Origin: Diogma glabrata
Taxonomy: Eukaryota; Arthropoda; Insecta; Diptera; Cylindrotomidae
Direction of reading: 5' to 3'
Length of the DNA: 64,000 nucleotides
Assembly: GCA_963693315.1 (NCBI GenBank)
Contig: OY856188.1
Coordinates: 162,522,002-162,586,001 of the forward strand
This document shows, piece by piece, positions 59,561-64,000 of this stretch. The first letter of the stretch is position 1; every line of letters starts with the position of its first letter. The notes beneath the pieces were generated by a model that was not told the origin of the DNA, ran no database searches, and saw only the letters and a list, made by a program, of their open reading frames with translations. The position numbers were made by a program, and so were the translations under genes.

Positions 59561-59860
59561 GTCCGGGTACAGTTTCCGAGATCGTTCCACCCTAACATGG
59601 AGAACAGACGCTTGTTACACGTTTATATAGCAAGCCGCTTGATTCAAGACAGACGCCCGCTCTAAGCCGCCTCTAACATGGAGAACAGACGCTTGAGTTG
59701 CATTGGTTTTGTGGCGCCAATGACTCGCCATGGTGCAGAATCATTGAGTATAAGCAGTATTTACTCTGCCCCTCTCAACTACACCAACCTAATTCTGTTA
59801 GCGTTACCCAGGTAGCACGGCGTGGACGTAGAATTTCGGATTTCACTACCCTAATAATAA
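59561..59860 (-). repeat. Probable RTE 5' region with 22 bp direct repeat
   Basis: TAACATGGAGAACAGACGCT occurs at 59,594 and 59,677 (83 bp apart). The region has a higher GC content than its flanks and directly precedes the RTE start. No protein was recognised. Confidence 0.55.
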
Positions 59861-61076
59861 GTTCTAGTATGCTTAAATACTACTATTGGTCATATACCAA
59901 ACTCTTTTGTTAAATACTAAACAAACTTCAAAACTAATGATACTAATATTCTAATTTTACATTAAAGTCGAAAGCCAATTATATACTAAATTTTAAAATA
60001 AAAACTATAATAAAGCATATAAAACGCTTAAAATATCATATATATGTAGTTAGTTTTTCAAGGCAAAATAAAAACAACCGAAGCTAAATTTCTGAATAAT
60101 GGTCACATGAAAGATGATGGAAAGAATCTTGCAAATATACTCTTTTTATTTTTTATTGTTTGATATAAAATTAAACTTTTGATATTTGAAGATAAAGTTT
60201 TATGTTTAAAAATTTTATTACCGCTGATATAAAAAATTTAAGAAGAAGAACTACAAAAAGCTCATTAACGATGTTTTTTAATTAAACGCCATTTAGATTA
60301 TTTTACATTAAAAGTAACCGTGTTGATTACAGAATGAACTAGGGCAAATCCTAATAGGATATTTTTATCAGACCCATATTACAAATCATATATGATTTCC
60401 GAATTGAGCTATGCCCCATTTGTCCTGATGCCCAATTGCATTTGGTGGAAATTATCTAGAGGGATATAACTTTGCACATTAAAGTCTAAAATATTAACAA
60501 CTACATTATGACTTTATAGGTAAGCATATAGTCAGATTAGTTTGAGAAAATAATATATTGGACATTTTCTAATTTATGTAGTAGTTAAAACTGCTCTAAT
60601 ATATGTAGTAGTTAAGTAGTTATAGTAGCCCATTTGGCTGTAAATTTTGAACCCTTCCCTTAGCCCTTCTGGCCTCGATAGTTTAAGGCGTTAAATTTCT
60701 GGTCGTCGTTTTTGGTAAGGGTGGTTTCCCGAGTCGAAATTCAACTACTTTTTAAAATTTACAGATTCTACTTTTGGAATTAAGAGTATTTAAATACAAC
60801 TTATTTTTAATACAAAAATAACTTCTACATTAGACCTCCAAAAGCGAGTTACCGGAAAAAAATCCCATATTTCTACTTTATATATAGAATATTTAAGTTC
60901 TAACTTATCAAGGACTTATCAAGTTCTTTGGATATGATAAGTACTAAGTGCTTATTTAGGTGTAAATACATGCTTATTTAGGTGTAAAGTGGTATTTTAA
61001 GAATCAATAGTCTGAAAATAGTTTTTTGAGATTCTAATTAGATGTTTAATGGTATATTTTTTAGATTGTTCACGAG
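59861..61076. other. No gene seen
   Basis: AT-rich. A short direct repeat, TGCTTATTTAGGTGTAAA, occurs at 60,951 and 60,972, and TATGTAGTAGTTAA at 60,573 and 60,601. Confidence 0.5.
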
Positions 61077-61905
61077 TTTTTTTTTTAATAAAAAGTGTTG
61101 TGTAGTAGGAAATACAAAATGTGTCACAACAACACCAAGATACCTTTTAAGACCTAACTCCCACAACAACATGCGTTCTGAGGTGAATTGAAGGCACTCG
61201 AGACAATTGATTCAGGCAAAGCATTCCTTTTGCACGATGTACGCACAAAGAAGTCCCTTTGCATTTTGTTACTATGACAGTGATTAATCTCGATAGTTTG
61301 ACTATTTGCACCAACCGATTACCGAGTAAAACGGGGAAAATAAAATGTTTGATGCAGATGGATCTGATTTCATCTGAGCACGGCTGGTGACGATATTTAT
61401 AAAAAACAATGAAATCAGCAACAATGCGACGATGTTGTAGGGAATCAAGATTTAATGTTAAATTTCGATCACCAACAATTCGTATAGCACGCTTTTGAAC
61501 AGAGTCCAAAAGATCAAAGATGGTAACAGATGCAGTGCCCTAAACTTGACAACAATACTCCATGCAAAGACTAATATAGGACTTGTATATGTGGAATAAT
61601 TGATACGAAGCATAATATTTTTTTGCATCGATTGAGGAGGCCGAGTTTTCTTGACGCGCTCTTTGCCATGGTCATTATATGATCGTTCCAGAGTAAGTCA
61701 TTAGAAATTGTGACTCCTAATAAACGAACGCTTTCACATTTGTCTATCTGGTCGTCACACATATGAATTGAAATATCGTTGGGAAACTCGGTCTTTGTTC
61801 TGGAATGTTTGAAGATATGGGGACGAACAATTTGTTCAATGTATCTGCAAAACTATTTATCGGATTACCGGTTATTTTCAACAGTTCATTGATGTATTTA
61901 ATAAG
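61077..61905 (-). pseudogene. LINE family A, second copy, truncated
   Basis: Minus strand: NELLKITGNPINSFAD, an internal deletion, FPTIFQFICVTTR (damaged), CESVRLLGVTISNDLLWNDH, SASRKLGLLNRCKK, DSVQKRAIRIVGDRNLTLNL, DSLQHRRIVADFIVFYKYRH, THVVVG, UTR and poly(A) (T run 61,077-61,086). It matches the 26 kb copy throughout, but the stretch between the catalytic motif and SVRLLG is mostly deleted. 5'-truncated near 61,905. Several frameshifts. Confidence 0.9.
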
Positions 61906-62371
61906 TTTATCCAGAATAAAATGTTCTTATTTACATGCAAATATGGATGAAATGAACTAAAGTAGGTTCATTTTAGAACGTCTAATACTTAAATCGTAGT
62001 TGAAGTTCGACTTGGGGAAGGCTACTTTGTTCTTTGCTGCAAACCCGACTGTTTTGAAAATTTTCAAAGAAATACCTCAAATTCAGTTTTTAGACCTTAT
62101 ATGAAAGCCAATTTCGAAGCCCAAAAGTTCACCCCATCTATGTATTATTATAAAAAAAGCATGCGCCCAACTAAACCTTGCTACAAATTCTATAACTATT
62201 GTACTTTCCTTCGTGTTTAAAGAATATACAGACAAGAACATATAAGAATATATATCCTAAAGACAAAATCTGACTTTAAATTATAACCCAAGGGCTGTAC
62301 TCTTTAAAAAATAGAAGTATTACATTAAATAATACATTTCAAAAAATTTAGAAGATAATCATTTGATATCT
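61906..62371. other. No gene seen
   Basis: AT-rich. No repeat partner in the window was seen. Confidence 0.45.
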
Positions 62372-62940
62372 GCAGCTGAACTATGTAACTGTGAAGCAGG
62401 GAGTTTTTATCACTTCACCGTAACATTGAAATTTCTCACTTATAGTTAAAAAAAAACATTTTTGTTCTGAAGTGATAATAAACACCACTTCACCACTTCA
62501 CAGATTTAGAATTCTGCAGCCAAATTCTGTAACTGTTAAGCTGTGAAGTGATAAGTTTTTTACCACTTCACCGCAAAAATATCTAGGTGAGTGAAGTTTT
62601 AAAATTATAAAGTTAGCACTGACTTTTTGTTTGGCAATAAAATGAAATTGTTTCTTTTGTTGTTATTGACATTATGTCAAAAAACACCAAAACGTCAATG
62701 TGATTTGATTTTTTAAAATTGGATTTCTAAATTAAATACAGATTATTTTTCAAATTTATTTTTTTAAATATTTATATGTAAAATATATTTAATGTAGATA
62801 TATTTATAAACGTTTTACGTTTAAATTGTATTAAAAAATAAAATAAACATTTAATTTTATGACGTTTGTTAGTGCGGCGCTTGCTATTAAATTTTTTAAC
62901 ATACAAATCGCATATAGAATCGCAAAAATGGTAAAATAGG
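62372..62940 (+). mobile_element. Stacked copies of the GCAGCCAAATTCTG element
   Basis: A short unit runs GCAGCTGAACTATGTAACTG to CACAGATTTAGAATTCTGCAG (62,372-62,516), and a second begins at once with GCAGCCAAATTCTGTAACTG (62,517). The second follows the right-arm copy at 43,178-43,440 and the end block CGCATATAGAATCGCAAAAA (43,960). Confidence 0.75.
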
Positions 62941-62946
62941 GCTACT

Positions 62947-64000
62947 ATTTTGAAAACGTACATTTTTTTGTTGATTTTTAAATTTTTGCTTTTTAAAAAA
63001 TCTGAAATTTTGATATATTGTTGGTATTGACAAAAAGAAAACAGTGATTTTTGCTTTTATTTTTTGAGTACTCTGAATCGGAGTTATGCGAGGTTGAATT
63101 TTTGAGGCTTTTTCACGTAGTTACCATTACCAAAATGGTGCCCATGTTTTGTGAATAGGTGCCACAAATTTCATCTGACTTAAGTATATTTTTGCAAGTA
63201 AAAAGGAAAATAATTGAATAATTGAAATAAGTAAAATTAATAACATTTCTCTTTTCGGCTAGGCGGCGCGTAAAACCTTGGTTTACTTCAAAGCTCATAT
63301 CTCAAAAAAACCCCAATTTTTTTGTTTTTCACAAATTTTAAAGTAAACATATGCAGCTATGAAATTGAGAAATAAAAAGTCCGCAATTCAATATGGATTT
63401 TTTCTTACGATTTTTTAAAGTTTGGTATATGAAAAATTCACATGTGTTTTTTTATTAAGTTAATAATCCTGTACTAAATGTGGATCTAATAAATTAAACA
63501 TTTCATATTTTAACACCTGCAATAAATTTGAACCATTTTCTGTGTATTTCTGATTGAGAAACAGGTTTTTATTCAGAATAAGAATGGCAGATCCCAATGA
63601 TCGAAGATTTTGTTATAATTTCAACATCACCAACACTAACATTAGAAAAAACATTAAAATAGTATTTTTTCTATAAACATTATAATTTATTAAATATTAT
63701 AGATAAATACATTAAAAAATTAATTTATATAATTCTTTTTGCCTTTAAATTGAAATATTTATGTTTATCAGAAAAAGAAAACATTTTGGCAATTATTTTA
63801 TCGGGTGTAGTGTTATCCGGTAAAAAACAGTGGAACCCTTGAGTTCCACTTATGGTTTTAATGTCCGAAAACCGCATCGAAAGAAATTGCTCCTGTAGTT
63901 CGATGTCTCCTGAAGACACATATGAAAACTTCATAACGTGGTTGGTTTTTTTCGACCAAATTTCCGCACATTCAAACAATTCCCTTGCTGTTGATATTTT
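62947..64000 (-). mobile_element. Long-TIR transposon, 3' part, runs off window
   Basis: The TIR end is at 62,947 (ACTATTTTGAAAACGTACAT). The segment 62,960-63,660 is shared with the derivative at 950-1,915. The transposase C-terminus lies at 63,725-64,000. The remainder is beyond the window. Confidence 0.75.
63725..64000 (-). CDS. Transposase C-terminus, unclassified DDE-type family (partial)
   Basis: Minus strand, open from the window edge: ISTARELFECAEIWSKKTNH, VMKFSYVSSGDIELQEQFLS, MRFSDIKTISGTQGFHCFLP, DNTTPDKIIAKMFSFSDKHK, and a stop after LKAKRII. It aligns in order with the 51 kb protein: DTPKKLFEWALKWESTMNFG, QNRYKNAITISATQKFHSFV, TINAKMFSNS. The catalytic region should lie just outside the window. 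No stop or frameshift is seen in this 92-codon stretch, the only recognisable element protein here without visible damage, so this copy may be young or intact. The ATG at 63,979 is internal, not the start. Confidence 0.8.
   Translation of the reverse strand, partial: KISTARELFECAEIWSKKTNHVMKFSYVSSGDIELQEQFLSMRFSDIKTISGTQGFHCFLPDNTTPDKIIAKMFSFSDKHKYFNLKAKRII

Noticed and set aside
59698..59913. 71-codon plus-strand frame beside the RTE element
   Set aside because: It lies opposite the probable RTE 5' region and shows no domain.

Overview
This 64 kb window is a very AT-rich eukaryotic sequence made almost wholly of transposable elements and their debris. No host protein gene, rRNA, tRNA or CRISPR array could be supported. 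The mix of non-LTR retrotransposons (CR1/Jockey-like and RTE-clade), a Penelope-like element with a GIY-YIG tail, hAT elements, many small hairpin elements and long-TIR DNA transposons fits an arthropod, most likely an insect. That assignment is inferred from element content only.

Layout. 0-7 kb: fragments of dispersed repeats, a TIR element (0.95-1.9 kb), a + strand LINE tail (2.8-3.3 kb) and a layered repeat with two insertions (4.4-6.4 kb). 6.8-7.2 kb: a near-perfect palindrome. 7.4-11.2 kb: a minus-strand LINE cut by a 2,290 bp TIR element whose 3 bp target duplication restores the LINE reading frame when removed. 12-15 kb: several MITEs. 16-25.7 kb: three arrays of a ~287 bp satellite, two of them in the arms of a large diverged inverted repeat (about 19.0-21.0 and 23.6-26.0 kb), one split by a 1.5 kb element with a TTAA duplication. 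26-30.7 kb: the most complete LINE (endonuclease plus reverse transcriptase, minus strand), interrupted by the remnant of an unclassified DDE-type transposon carrying repeated GTGACGGGYGTTAC motifs.

31.7-46.9 kb: one giant palindrome centred near 40,405, with arms of about 4.6 kb once three later insertions are subtracted. The opposite arm serves as the empty site for each insertion and gives target duplications of 8, 6 and about 5 bp. 47.8-55.4 kb: a minus-strand Penelope-like element broken into three coding pieces by two nested insertions, one carrying a frameshifted transposase and long TIRs, the other a 1,767 bp composite element with a 7 bp duplication. 57.1-59.9 kb: an RTE-clade LINE with a mutated catalytic motif. 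61.1-61.9 kb: a second copy of the 26 kb LINE. 62.4-64.0 kb: another long-TIR transposon whose transposase runs off the end of the window.

How it fits together. The three transposase remnants (28.9, 51 and 63.7 kb) belong to one family that I cannot assign to a named superfamily. Two palindromes and the Penelope 3' region share a hammerhead-like core (ATGA, short hairpin, CGAAA). Eight of ten recognisable retroelement pieces lie on the minus strand, so the locus may be a transposon trap such as a piRNA cluster. All coding pieces are broken by stops, frameshifts or insertions, except possibly the partial transposase at the window end.
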